Below are positions 11,101 to 24,700 of a stretch of 64,000 nucleotides of DNA, piece by piece; position 1 is the first letter of the stretch; each line of letters begins with the position of its first letter. A program made the translations under genes and the position numbers. The DNA comes from Conus ventricosus (taxonomy: Eukaryota; Mollusca; Gastropoda; Neogastropoda; Conidae): the NCBI GenBank assembly GCA_018398815.1, contig CM031607.1, positions 81,816,470 to 81,880,469 of the forward strand, in the 5' to 3' direction. The notes under the pieces are model-generated. The model was not told where the DNA came from. It saw nothing but the letters and a program-made list of their open reading frames with translations, and ran no database searches.

Positions 11101-14100
11101 TTTCATACTATGTTAAAAAAACCCGGGAGCAAAATCATTCAAAATTTCCTTTGCTATTCAGAATTTTTAAATTTCCCTTTGACAAAATTTTGAGTCAGGT
11201 GAGTTGGGAATTTAGTTCTAAATTTTGTACAGTACGTGACTTTTGAACAGAAAATAAAAATTTCATCACCCGGGGGAACCCGGTTGCATAAGGGGGCAAC
11301 GTATGTCCTTGGAGGATTGGGTAATAGCGGAATTTATGAGTTGTAATATCTGGGGGATTCCAAGTCTGAATGTTTTTAAAGATACCCCTTTAAATTTGCC
11401 TTATTTTTAAAGCCCTCAAAATACGTTCTAATGAAAACTCGGATTTAAAGGGTTTTTTGTTATAAAAATTTTTTTCTTTCTGTTCCGGGGACCCTACTGC
11501 CCCACCCTTGTTTCCAACAATAATTTTAAACTTTCCCGGGAAAATTTCTTAGGAACCCAAGGCACTTTTTCAACCTCCATTGGCCCCCACAAAACCCAAA
11601 AACCCCGTACTGAAAGCGCTTGCGGTTATCTGATACCCAGCACGTTTTGTTATTGCGGTCAGTTTTAAAAGTATTGAAAGTTTTCCCTTGGGCAGTCTTT
11701 CATTGTTATTCTTGGGGAGGCGGATCCAAAATGGGACAGCGTTTGTTTTTGCGTCTATACTTTTTGGTTTACTCTCCCTGTTTCCCATAACATGTCTTTT
11801 GGTTTGTTCGGGGCCGCCACATTTGAAAACCTTTTTCCGAAAAAGTTTTGACCCCTTTTCGATATGCATTTGTTTCAAAAAATTCCCCCAGTTTTTCGGG
11901 ACCCTTTAGAGTAAGATGGTTTTACGGGCCCATCCAAAAAAATTTTAAAGAATTTGTGGGGGGGAAACTTCTCCTAACTTCCCAAAAAAGTTTTAAGTAT
12001 TTCCAAATACCAAATTTTCCCTTTGCTTTTGGGTTTTTGCATGGCGGGGGTGAGAATATTAAACGAAATTTGTTAGCCTTTAGGGCCAAAAATATTTGTA
12101 GGGAGTTTACCCCCTTTCATTTAGATTTACCTTTAAAAAACCTTTTTCATGGCGAGTTTATATGGGCCCCCAAATTTCAAAAACACCACAATATTAGATT
12201 TCCCCAGGTTAACCAAAAAGATCAGGCCCCCCTGCTTTTTTCCAGAAAAATCAAATTTGGGAAAGTTGTGGCCCCTTTTAAATGTGTATGAAACCAAAAA
12301 GCAACATCGTCTGAAAAAAAGAAAAATAAATAGTTAAACGATGTCGGGGTTTGTAGCTAAAAACACCGGGGGGTTTTTCCGTTGGTATTATGCCCAAGGG
12401 AAAATTTTTTTTTTATCTTTGATTGAGAATAACAGGGACTTGAAATTTCACCCTTTTTTAACCCTTTTTGGGCCCGAAAAAAATCAGTCGCCCTGCACCC
12501 TACCGAAATCTAAAACACGCGTTTACCCCCTTTGGGACATGCTTAAATAGCATTAAATTTTTAAACCGATATTCCTTTTTTCCCTACATGGGGGGCCAAA
12601 ACCCTTAGCATGGGAAATAATTTTCAAATGCCTTCCGGGAAATCAAAAAAAGGTTTTTTGTTACACGTAGTTTTTTTTTGGAATGGCACCCCAAAAAAAG
12701 TGTTAAAACTTGACCCAATAGTGAAATTGGGCCCTTTTCAAATTTCCGGCTTGTTCCTCGCCAATCTTTCCCTTTTATTTTCCCGGACCCGGGCTCCCCC
12801 AGGGTTTTTTTTTAAATATAGCTGTATATTTTAATACATACATTAAAAAGAGAGATCCCTCGGTAATTTTTTGGGATTTTGGGGGATTTCAAGTTTTTAC
12901 AGGGGGTTGAATGTTTAGTTCTGCCCATGGATCTGGGTACTGTCTAAAGTAAAAATTAAAGTTAAATAATTTTCAAAATTTAAGGCAGTATCCTTTGGTG
13001 TTGGGAAAAAAATGAATCCCTCGGGAAAATTAGTCCATCTGGACCAACTGCCTTATTGCTTTTTAAAGGTTTTGATTGAACCCAAGGATTTTTTTCCCCC
13101 GGGTTTAAAAAACCCGGGTTTTTAAAGCTGTTTATTACTAGGTGTTCAACATTTTTTTTCTCCTCAAAAAATCGTTTGGTTTGGTGGCGGGTTAAATTTT
13201 GTTTAAAAAACTTTTCGCAAAATGTTTTTCCCCAAAGTTTCCCTTTCCTTTTTGCCCCCCAAGTGAATTTTTTTTTGCGTATGTCTCCCAAATTTTTTAA
13301 GGTAGCCCAAAAAAAAAATTTAGAGTCTTTGGTTTAGCATTTTTAAATTTGTCTCAAAAGCCCAGTTTTATGCAATCGGACTTAGTTTCAGAAAAATCTT
13401 CTGGCATTTAGCTTTCGTAAAATCTTCATAGCTTTTTCTTCTTTTCCCCAAGTACTGGGTTTTTATATTTCCCTTTGGGAACCCTCATGTCTGAAGATTT
13501 TTTGGGAACTTTTTAGGGGACCCCCTTTTTTTTGTCCTGCTTTTTTTTGTAACCCAATATTTGTTTTTTTTCGGGAAGCTACCAAATTTTCCCAGTTGTT
13601 TTAAATTACTTTCCCTGAAGCCAATGTCACAGTATCCTTTGAAAAACAGAAAGGGGACACATTAACATCTACATTATATTCTTTTGGGCCCTTCCCCCAA
13701 AGCATTTTGGGAAATTTGGGGTTTGGGATTGGGTTTTGGTCCTTAAAATACCCGAAAGTATTTTAAGGATTCCAAAAAGTTTTTTTTAAAAAAAACTGTC
13801 TTTTCTTTCTATTTTTCCAAAACCATTACACCTCAAGGTTAAAAAAAGTTGGGTTTAATGTTGAGAATCTTTTCTTTCATTCGAGCATTTCTTGTAGGGT
13901 TTTAAAACGAAATTTGATGGGGAGATGACAAAAAAATCTTCCATTTCCCCCAAAATTATTTGGATAAACGTGAATTTACACGACCTACCCCCTGGGTTTT
14001 GTGCCATTTACAATAAAAGATTAAACTGGCCCCAATTCAAGGAAAAGTTCCCAGAAAATTTAAGTTCTCGTCTTCTAAAACTTCTCGTACGGACTCTACA

Positions 14101-16250
14101 TAGTTGGAATTTGAAAAGTTTCTAAAAAATATTAAACATCGTTTAATGGTGGGGGTTGTTTTTTTCCCCTTTGGGGGCCCTTTGGGATAAACCCCAAAAT
14201 AATGAATAAAACGTCTCCAAAATTTTCCGACACTTTAAACTTGCTTGATTTTACAGCTAAATGCCGTTTTTTAAAAACGTAAAATTTTAAATTTTATAGG
14301 GGGGGACTGTGGCGGAGCTGCAAAAAACAGCAATCAAAAAAGACATTTTTTTGTTGACTTTAAATAAACATTTGGGATTTTTAAACCAAACAATGTTTTC
14401 GGTTTCACAGTCAATTTTTGTAACCCTTTTGATCTTTGATCTTTCCAACAAGTAGCGTCACAACCTGTTTTTTCGGCCCCCGTTTAGAAAGCCTAACTGC
14501 TGGATGTTTACGAGTAACCCTTTGGTTTAAAAAATCAACGTAAAGATTTTTGCGTAAGGGGTTTTTAGAAGCAAACAAAATCAAATTGGGAAATACCAAA
14601 AAGAAGTCAAATTTAATTTAGCTTGGAGGTGATGCCAAAACATTTAAGAAAGAAAGTCAGAGTTTCAGTTGTATGAAACGTTCCCGGCTTTTGGGGGGGA
14701 AACCCTATTGTCCAAATTTTGTTCGTCCCTTTGGTTTGGGTTTTAAAACCCGTGTACGGTTGTTTGGGCCTTCTTTTGGGCCGGGAAAATTTGGGGGTTG
14801 GGTTTGGGTTTCCCCTGACCGAAAGGTATTTTACGGTGGGTTTTGGATTTTTGTTCCCTGCAGCAAAAAGTGTCCTGGTCTGTCTGGGTGGCTGGGAATG
14901 TAGATCTTCTGGGGGGGCCTCGTTTTCTTTGGGTTTTTTTCAGGGTGTCGAGTCGGAGGTTTCGTTGGAAGCGGCCCAAGCAGTGGACTGGAGGTTGCCC
15001 CTCCCCCCGCTGTACAGCAGCTCTCTGGTTTCTATTTTTTGGCACTGGAGTGGGGTTGGGGTTTTTGCAAATGAATATTTGGCCCCCTGAATATAGCCAG
15101 ATCGGTTTAGAACAATCCAAGGTTCCTTTTTTCAGTTAATGGTCGTTGGGCCTTGACTGAATTCTCCCGCTGGGGGGTTTTGTCAAAAAGATTGATGGGT
15201 TTTTTGTCAAAGAAGGAACGGTTCTTTAGGGTTTGAGGTCTTTATCCTGTTTCTCGAACATCTTTTTCCTGGGCCTGAAATGAGTTGGGGGTATCCAAAA
15301 ACAGGTGCAGTTGGGTTTTTTTTGATGTGATGACATTCAGAAAGTGCCCGGGAAAAACCCCAGCCTGTTTCCCTGCAGTGGTTTTCCAAAAAACCAGGGT
15401 TTATTTGGGGTCCCCGGGGTTGAACCCTCCCTTTGGCCTGTTTTGGGGGTTCACACTGGACAGAAATTTTCAGCTCTCATGTTGTCCTTGTTTTTCCCGG
15501 TCATTTCTGGCTGAATTTTTAATTTTCGGTCAATTTAGCCCCTTTACCATTTCCTGTCCTATTCCCCGATGTTCAAAATTGGGAAAAAAAAATGGTTGCT
15601 GTGTTTAGGGGAACCTCTGGGTCACCAAGATAGGGGAGTCCGCTGAACAGGGCCCCTTAAACCCCTTTTAGGGGTGTCAGGTGGAGGGTTCCGGATCCCC
15701 AGGGGCAGGGGGGGTCGTTGGGCTGGGGGCCCGGACCTGGTTGCTCGGTCAGTAGTTCAGTAAGGGTGCCTGGTCCGCCCTTTGGGCCGGTTGGGGAAAA
15801 AGTCCTTTTTCAGTGGGGTTCATTTCCTTCTTGGGCACTTGGGGTAGTAAATGGTCCGGGTTTTGATTTAGGTGAGTGTTTATATGGTCTGGTTCCCTGG
15901 GGGGCGATGCCATGCATTGTTTCGTCGAGAGCAGTTTCTATTTTCCGTGCCTGGGTAGTCCTGGTTTAGTTTGGTGTCTCTTTTTCCCTTTGGGTTGACG
16001 GGAAATGAAAGGGCCCCGAGGGGATTTTGCTTGGGGTGTGTGGGGTTGGGGTGGGGGTTTGATGGAAATCATAACAGGGAAAAAAAGGTTTTTTTATTGC
16101 CTATTGTTGTTTTGATTCGGGAGGAATTTTGGGAAAAACTTGCTGATTACCCATTTTTCCCCGGGGACAAAAAGTTTCCCGTTGTAGAAATAACCTGTTG
16201 TCCTTGAAAGCGGGAGGTCAGGGGCCGGTGGGGCCCACTGTTTTCTGGTA
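11101..16250. other. Low-accuracy consensus, no gene recognised
   Basis: Homopolymer smears continue throughout. The section 14690-15970 is richer in G and has longer open stretches on both strands, but none resembles a family I know. With base accuracy this poor, I make no gene call. Confidence 0.5.
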
Positions 16251-16257
16251 AGGTGTT

Positions 16258-16580
16258 GGAGAGAGAGAGAGAGGGGAGAGGGGGAGAGTGAGAGAGGAGG
16301 AGAGAGGAGAGAGAGGGGAGAGAGAGAGGGGGGAGGGGGGAGAGAGAGATGAGGGGAGGGGGGAGAGAGAGAAGAAGACAGAAGACAGACAGAGAAAAGG
16401 AGAGATTGGGGACAGAAAAGAAAGAGAGGGGAGAGAGAGACGACAGACAGACAGACAAAACAGCCCCCCAGAGACAGAGAGAGGGAAAAGATATTTATTT
16501 TATATATATATATTTTTTATATATATATATATATATATAAAAGAGGAAAAGGAGAGGGGAGGGGAGAGGGGAGAGGGGAG
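16258..16580. repeat. GA-rich tract with an internal (TA)n
   Basis: GA/GGA-rich DNA to about 16490, a TATATA tract at about 16500-16540, then GGAGA repeats. It directly precedes the first copy of the 2-kb duplication. Confidence 0.85.
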
Positions 16581-16589
16581 ACAAGGGCT

Positions 16590-18740
16590 GTCTTCTCTTT
16601 CAGTTGGGATTTTGTCCAGGGATGTTGGGTCAGGTTTTAAAAGTTTACTAAATGAAAAGGATTTGTCGTGTTTTGGGAGCAGAACCCAAAAAAAAATTGT
16701 GAGGGAAAAAAACCAGTGGGAAATTGAAAAATGTGGGATTTTAATGATACAACCTTTCCAAGGGGAATTTTCAGATCAGTGGGCATTTAAAAAGCAGATT
16801 GCTTTTCCCACCCCATCGATCTGAAAACACTTCAACAGTATCCGATATGGACAGGGAAAGTAAAAAAAAATAGATAAATCTAACTAATTTAAATAAAATA
16901 GATAAAATTTTATTGATAAAGAAAAAAAAGAAAGTTAGAAAGAAAGAAAGAAAAAAAAAAAAGGAAAGACAGACCGAAAAACGACGACAGGGCAGAAAAG
17001 GGAAGAAGGGAAAAAGGGAAAAAGGGGAACAAATTTGGGTTTTAAAGGTTTGTTTGTGATCTAAAACGACCCAAATTCGTTTAAATGGTAGATTGGGAAA
17101 AACTCCTCGGAATTTGTTTTTACCAAAGACAGGTTCGTTTGTATGGGAAAACATTCGCTTTTAACAAAAAACCCAAACCCTACAAACTTACACATCCCTG
17201 AATTTGGGAAATGGGTTTTTGCGAGGGGAGGGAAAATGATCGATGAGAAAAGTAAATAGTTGATTTTTTGAAACCCCCCCCTTCCCTTCCCGGACCCCCC
17301 TTCCTTGAACCCCCCCCCCTTAAAAGACTAATTGGAGCAGTAAAATGTCAAGACGATGAAAAGTTTAGAAAAATTTAGGGATTTAAAAAAAAAGCATGTT
17401 TAAACGGGAAAAAGACAATATTTTTCAAACAATCAGAGATGCAAAGAATTTTAATTGATCAAATTTTTCCAAACGGCCCGTGTCCCAAAAAACCCCATGT
17501 GAAAAGGACTGATTTTTTTTTTTTTTTAATACCTGAAAACTTAATGCTCACACTGATTCGGGTTAGTGAGAAATTCACTGGCGACCCCTGCAAACCCAAA
17601 AGGTCAGAAAAAAGGGAAGGGAATCACAAAACACCACAACACAACCACACCACACACACAACACACACCACAACACACACACACCCCACACAAAAACCAC
17701 ACACAAACCACAAAACAACACACACACACACACCCACTCACACACACACACACACATTTCACAACACACAAACGCGCGCGCGCGCCCCACACAACAACAC
17801 CAAAACCCACACACACACACAACCCCACACACACACACACACACCAAAACACACACCCCACACTCACCACACACACACACACACATCAGCAAGTGCTCAG
17901 CCCCGGGGGATTGGTTTTGCATCGTGTTGTGTTGAAATAACGGGAAATGGAAAAAACATCCCTTGAGTTGGGCTCATAGTGGCCAAAAATGTGGTCTTGC
18001 AGTGTTGACATCTCCCCCCCCAAAAAAAAAAAAACAAAAGGCCCCTTTACACTTTTCCGCGACCCTCAGACTAGACTCGCATTTTCAATGGGGAAAAAAA
18101 CGGGTTTACGGCTTTAGCTCTTTCCCTTTATGAAAGAAAAAAAAACCCAAAACAAAAAAAAAAAAAATCGAAATATAGGGGTGTGAAAAAAAACGAATTT
18201 GGGGGAGACGGGGCAAATTTTACATCAAACTTGATTTACATGCAATCTGTGGGGATGGTTCCGGCTTTGTGGGGGAAAGGCCTATTTTGTTCATCCCCCC
18301 TTTCAAGAAACCCCCCCAAATGAGTTCCTTTAAAAGACCCCTTTATTGGGGGCAGTTCAGAGAGATCAGACCGTTTGACCCCCTGAAAATCTTTTTTTGA
18401 ATTTAATTTTTACAGTACTTAAGCAAATTGACTTAGTTTTAAAAAGGAGTGGGCTTATGGGGGAGGGAACCCTAGCAAAATTTCGAAAGGACGGGGTTAG
18501 TTACCCCCAAGGGGGGATTGACAAAAAAGCACAGGGAAAAAGACTTGTTGTGTTTGTTTGTCAAAGTTCTTTTTAGTAATTTTAACCCCCCCTCTTTCTA
18601 AAAATTTCATGGGAAATTTAAAAACCAAAGTTGTGTGTTATCAGGTCCCAATTATACCAATAAAAAAAGAAAGTTTTGATTGATTTTATTTTTAAAACTG
18701 TACTCAACCCCAAAAATTTAAAATTAAGGGGCCAGCCACA
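16590..18740. repeat. Direct repeat copy A (about 2 kb)
   Basis: This stretch realigns in order with 21770-23425. An identical 28-mer is at 16828-16855 and 22013-22040. Further shared anchors are the (GAAA)-rich block at about 16925-16975, CAGAGATGCAAAGAATT at 17434, TGCAATCTGTG at 18240 and AATTATACCAATAAA at 18650. Copy A carries an extra block of roughly 500 bases, mainly CA-rich (about 17630-17890). No coding frame is readable. It could be a segmental duplication, two members of an interspersed repeat family, or a duplicated haplotype in the assembly. Confidence 0.75.
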
Positions 18741-19919
18741 AAAATTTTTTACCCATTTTTCCTAGCGTCCCCATATGGGGGCCGGGAACAAATTTTTTGC
18801 TTTTTAAATTACTTCAAAAGGGAAAAAAGCTGTGAAATTAAATTGATTCACGTTAAAAGGGGAAATTACTTGCACTTTACAAAATTAACCGGGAGTTATT
18901 TTCCCTTGCAATTTTGCATGAGGGCTGTCTTTTTGCATTGAGGATTAAAATTCTTAAACCCTCAACAGGGAAAACCGGGTTTTTTAAAAGGAAAGACGCT
19001 CTTTTTTTGTTTTAAAAAACCTTTTTTATAAAAACTTTTATAAACAAATGTTGGTGAAAAGGTGTCAAATTTTTTAAAATGGTTTTCAGGGGGTTTTTCC
19101 CCCAAAATTAAATGTTGTTTTTGATTTATTCATTTTTAAAAGGTGCGCCCCCTTTAAGGGGACGCTAGGCCCAAAATTGGGTACAGGTTTTACACATAAC
19201 TGTTTAGCATGTTTTTTGGTTTTTTTTCCCAGAAAATTTAACAGAAAAACCAAGTCGTGGAATGTGGATGATGCACTTCATTTGAACAGCGGATTTTTTT
19301 TTAGAGGCCACCTCCTTTTTGGACCCTTGACAGATGGGGGAGTGGAAAAGAGGGAGGGGGGAGGGTGGTTTATTCAAACCTGAAGGGCCCGACGCTAGCT
19401 GGTCAGCATCAGTACAATTTTTTTTCCCCTGACGGTGGGAACAGGAGTGGGAGATAAAGAAATTCTAGAGGAAAGTACATTTGTTCAAAAATTGTTTTAA
19501 ATAAAAAAAAATTTTAAAGGGGGGGGGGGGGGTTGGGGGGGGGGTGGGGGTGGGGGGTTCCCTAAGGGAAGGGGGGGGTTTAAAGGGCCCTTAAATTTTT
19601 CCAAATTTAAGTTTGTCTGTTCTATAGTATATTTGTGTTGTTTGTGTGTGTGTGTGTGTGTGTTTTGTGTGTGTGTGTTTTGTGTGTGTTTTGTGTGGTG
19701 TGTGTGTGGGTGTGTGTGTGTGGTGTGAAGGGGTTTTGGGCCCTTTTTTTTGTGTGTGTCTGTTGGTTGGGGCCATTTTGTGTTTACATGGGGGTGCACG
19801 TTTGCATGTGTGCGTGTTTAAATCTGTTCCCTTCCTTTGTTTTTTGAATTTACACAAAGTGTATATTATGTTTGTTTTTGGGGTGTTTGTGTGTGTGTGG
19901 GGGTGGTGTGGGGTTGTGG

Positions 19920-19966
<47 letters not shown>

Positions 19967-21769
19967 TGTGTGTGTGGTGTGTGTGTGTGTGTGTGTGTGT
20001 GTGGGGTTTGTGTGTGTGTGTGTGGGGTTGGGGTGTTTTGTGTGGTGTGGTGTGTGTGTGTTTCCAGGTGGTGTTTGAAGGGGATTTTCCCAGTGGGGGC
20101 CCTATCAGAGGGGGAAAACCCTGTTCCTCTTTCCCTCCCCAAACGCCTTTGCCGGTTGGAAAGAGGTTACCACCAAAGCCAGGGGTTTTAAAGACATCAG
20201 CAAAAGCGCAAGCGCCCCACCCAAAGGGACACCACGGTTAACGGCTGGGGGAAAGGTTGCCCTGGTCAAAGACAAAAAAAAAATTTCCCCGGGATTTCCC
20301 CCACCTGCGAATACACCAAGCTGCCCAATTTTCCTGTTAAAAATGTTTGAACGGTTTTATGTGTTGATGTCATTGAACTCATTGGGAAATTTCCAAAGTA
20401 AAGTCTAGAGCTTTAAAAAGGGAAAACCCCTTTTCGTTTCCCCGTTTTCCAAAGGAAAGAAATTGTCCCCTTTTTGGAATTTTTTTTGATTTCAGGATAT
20501 AAACTTTTCCCTAGAAGGCGCATGTATTGGTCCAAATGACCTGATTTTTCGAAACGCGGAAATTTTGCAGGGTCAATGCCCAGAGATCGCTTTTTGAGAT
20601 CATAAAGTTCCCTGTTGGGGCCCAAAAATTAACTTGGTTACAAAATGAAAAAATTGAGAAAACCTGGGGCCCCACCCCTTTGGTAGGGACCCTAAAAGAG
20701 GGCCGGACTATTTTTGAAAAAAAGGAAAACCTCGCTTGATGAAAGTAGGGATTCCCTTTTTTGGGTTTCGCCATGGGGCAAAACAATTTATCAGGGGAAA
20801 ACCCACCCGTTCGGGTTTTTAAAAAATTGGGAACTGACCATTCGCCCGGGTACGTGGCCCTTTTTGGGAACCCCTTTCCGGGGTTGAAAGGGGGACGACA
20901 GGCAACAGCTGGTACCTGGCCCTTGGGATGGGGGGTTTCCCGTTGTGGTCTTTTGATTGTGAGCTAAAAAACGCCCAGCGGGGCAAAAAAGCCCACCCAT
21001 ACAAAAACCCCCCCCAAAAAAGGGCTTTCCATCTCACATTTGACAATTTATTAACACCCCTAAAACCTATTTGGGATGTTGCCCCAAAAAGGGAAATTTG
21101 GGGCTGTACGGGTACAATAACGTCCCCCGGATTGAGGATTCCCCAGTTGTCTTGTTGCAGCAATGCAAAAGAAAAGGGGGCAATACGATTCCCAGAATGA
21201 CAAAAAAAGTGGCGCCATTGTTTTTGTTGGAACGACAACAATGTTGTAAATTTTGGGGGTTTCAAAAAAGTTGGTGTGTTTTCCGTCCCAGTTTGGCCAG
21301 TAGGTGGCCCCGGTTTTCTGAACAAAAAGCGAGTCCGTTTCCCTCAACCACCCGGGTTCATTTCCCATTAAAATTAAGACGAGGGGGGGTGGAGGGATGG
21401 CCCAAAACGTTGAAAAACAGAGTGGCCTCCGATAAAAGAAATGGTGGGGGGGAAAATTTTTTTTGCTATTTTTTTTGACATGATTGTCCGGGAAAGCCTG
21501 GCACTTGTCCCGGGAAAACTCGGCTGCAAAGGATTCCCTTGGACTTGTTTGGGGTTTTTCCGTCGTGCCATTGAAATTGGATACGTATAAAACCCCAGAA
21601 CCCAAAATCAGGGAGGCCCCCTTAGGTCGCACCCCTCGCCCTGAAAAGAGATTTTCCAAATCCCCGTCCGTTTTTGATGGCAAAACCATCTCATTAAAAG
21701 GCGCAAAACCTCACCCGTCGTGCGGGGCCCGTGTGGGAAAAAAGCCGGCAAAATTTTACTCAAAATGAA
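18741..21769. other. Spacer between the repeat copies; GT microsatellite at 19640-20065
   Basis: Low-accuracy consensus with a long interrupted GT tract (about 19640-20065) and a G-homopolymer zone at 19515-19560. No gene or further repeat is recognised. Confidence 0.5.
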
Positions 21770-23425
21770 TCTGTCTATCTTCTTCATTTGGGGAATGTAG
21801 CCCCGGGGAGGGTTGGGTCAGGCTTCAATGTCTATTACTGAGGATTTGTCGGGGTGTCAGGGAGCAAAAACTAAAAAAAAAATCTTTGGGGGGGGAAAAA
21901 AACCCAAGGGGGAAATTGAAAGTTGGGGCATTAAGCTAAACACTTTCCAGCATTGCGACAGTGTGGTTTTTAAAAAGCAGTTGCTTTCCCCAACCTCTCA
22001 GATCTAAAAAATCACTTCAACAGTATCCGATATGGACAGGAAAACGTAAATAGATAATAAATTCCCTAAAAAACTAAAAAACAAAATGGATAAATATATT
22101 GTTTAAAAAAAGAAAGAAAGAAAAAAAAAAGAAAGAAAAAGAAAGAAAAAGAAAAAAAAAGGGAAAAAAGAAAGAAAGAAAGAAAAAAAAAAAGAAGGAA
22201 AGAAAGACAGACAGAACGAATGGAAGAAAAAAGGGAAAGAAAAAAAATTTAAAGTTTCAATGGTTGTTTGATGATCTAAAACGACAAGTTTTTTAAAATT
22301 TGCGTAGATAAAAGGGACCCCTCGGAATTAGTTGTCCCCAATTAAAGGGTTTTTCGTTTTAGGGGCAAAATTCCCCGTAAAAAAAACCGACCGTAAAAAA
22401 ATTACACTTCCCTGAAGGAATTTGGTGTTGCAAAGGCACTAAATTATGTTTCGTGAGAGGGGTAAAAATATTTTGATTTTGAGACGTTTTCCCCGGACGT
22501 TTTTATTGAGCCGTCGGGGAATGCTTAAGGGAACTAATTGGAGCAGAAAAAACGGCCCAAGCCGATAAAAAGGGTCAAAAAAAAATTTTATGGGGATAAA
22601 AACAAAGCATGTCAAACGAAAAAAGCACAATTTGTTAAAATCAACAGAGATGCAAAGAATTAAATTTGATCATACCAAACGGGGCAGTTTTGAATCTCCC
22701 GAGAAAAAAAAAACAAAAAAAAAGGGGGGGGGTCCTTTGACACTTTCCCACCGCAAAATTTCGACTAGGACTCCCCTTTAAACAATGAAAGAAAGGGTTT
22801 CAAAGGCTTTAGTTTTTCCCATTTATAAAAGGGGAAACAAACAAAAAAAAACAAAACAACAAAAGAAATTTGGGTTTGTGAAAGAAACGAAGGGGGGGAG
22901 AGGGGGGGCTTTTAAATAAAATCAAAATTTTATGACTTGCAATCTGTGTGATGGTTCCACGGCCCCTTTTTTGGGGGGAAAAAAACCTATTTTGTTCATC
23001 CCCCCCTACAAAAATTTCACCTTTTGAGTTCTTTAAAAATGACTTTGATTGAGCGTCAGAGAGAACAGCCCCGTTTTGGGAGGGCCCTGAACTTTCTTTT
23101 GCATTCATTTGAAAGTTTTTTAGCAAATTGACATTATTTTAAAAATGGAGGGGACTGATGGCGGGAACTTTAGCAAAATTTCAAAAAGAAAAACGGGGTT
23201 AGTTCCGCCAAGGGTATTGACAAAAAAAGACGGAACAAGATTTGTCCTTTTGTTTTGTTTGTAAATGTTCTTAGCGGAAATTTTAACCCCCTTTTTTCCT
23301 AAAAATTACATGAATTAAAACAACGTTGGTGTTACAGGTGGGAATTATACCAATAAAGGGGAAATTTTTAGATTTGATTATTTTTAAAATTGTACTCCAC
23401 CAAGAAATTAACTTTCAGGCCCAAA
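21770..23425. repeat. Direct repeat copy B (about 1.65 kb)
   Basis: Same orientation and order of anchors as copy A. The offset is 5185-5211 bases in the first third and about 4695 in the last third, the difference being the CA-rich insertion in copy A. The (GAAA)n/A-rich block at 22095-22215 corresponds to 16925-16975. Differences between the copies are mostly homopolymer-length and neighbour-base substitutions. Confidence 0.75.
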
Positions 23426-24380
23426 GACCCAAAACTTTTAAAAAAACAATGTCAAAACAACGGCCCGATTAAACTTCGAAAAAAGTTTTAAATTACAAAA
23501 AACATTTTTAATATTTTTTTAGGATACCCCGGTTTCGGTAAAATAACTCAAAATTTTTCGTTTTTATTTGTTTATTAATTTCTTTTTTTTTTTCTTTTTT
23601 TTGGCTTATTCTTTTTTTTTTCTTTTTTTCTTTTTTTCTACAATTTTTATTTCTTATTCTCTTTTTTGAATAAAGCAGCATTTTGGGCCCCTTCTAAGAG
23701 GTTTTTGTTCTACTAGGTATTTTGGTCGGTCTGTGTATTTTTGAAAGGGTCTCGCGTTCCCCAAGAAAAACAAATACACAAAACCCAAAAGAGTTCTCTG
23801 TTGTTTTAAAGGGTTATATTTTGTTAAAGGGGTTTTTTAATTGGTTTTAAAGAAAAAGGGGGAAATTTTTAAACCTTGTTTTTTTTAAGGTTTTTTTTCC
23901 AAAAAAAATATCTTTTTTTACACCGAAAAAAAATTGGTATCTTCACAGTCTTTATGAACGTTCGGGGTCACAAAAATTATTTTACACTTTTTTTTTTTTC
24001 CTGTATTAAATTTGTAAACTTTTTATTAGACCCCCACATTGTCCCTTTTCCCAAAACTCCCGTGTAATTTCCCCCCTTTTTTTAAATTCTCTGAACTTTT
24101 TGACAAAAAAAAAAAATGTTGTTTATTCGTTTCTAAATTTGGAAACAGATTGTTCTGTCTACGACCCCTTTTAAAAAATTTCTTGTGCCCTGAAATTGAC
24201 AGAAAGAAAAACCCCGGGTAAAATTTCCTTTTACAAGAGCCGCCCTTGGGTTTTTGGGCCTTTAGTTTACTTTCCATCCGCCTCCCTTAAATTTAAAAAA
24301 AAATCATCTTTTTGAAGTAGTCTTCATAACGCTTTTTCATTTTCTACACCCAATGCCCAGTTATGCCCCCAAAGGGATAG
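23426..24380. other. Low-accuracy, T-rich sequence, nothing recognised
   Basis: T-rich homopolymer tracts (for example 23580-23660). No coding frame or RNA gene is visible. Confidence 0.5.
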
Positions 24381-24700
24381 TACTATTTATTTATACTAAA
24401 GTTTAATAATTTTAAATAAAAATTAAAAATTTAAATTAATAAAATTTAAATAATAAAAATTAATAAAAATTTAAATTTTTATCTTTATTTTTTATTTTTA
24501 TGGATACTTACACAGCGCCTTTTCCCCCCGTTTAAAGACCAAGCTCTAAGCGCTTTACTATCCCCACTCGTTTAAAACAAGGGCTCCCGGCCTGGGTGTG
24601 TCGTAAAGAGCTGTCAGAGGGCTTCTTTCATCGTTTCCTGGGCGGGTTATCGTTCAATATCCTTCTTTTTTTTTCCCCTTATTCCTTCTTTTTCTTTCCA
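24381..24700. repeat. AT-rich tract plus possible SINE-like dispersed repeat
   Basis: An A/T-only tract (24381-24500) abuts a segment containing ACACAGCGCC and AAGCTCTAAGCGCTTTAC (24511-24558). From memory this resembles a short dispersed repeat often seen in marine invertebrate genomes. The assignment is recall, not a search, and the local consensus is noisy. Confidence 0.3.

Noticed and set aside
11688..15970. Open frames of 80-150 codons in the noisy DNA
   Set aside because: They lack motifs, overlap opposite-strand frames of equal length, and are rich in Phe, Lys, Pro and Gly as expected from homopolymer smears.
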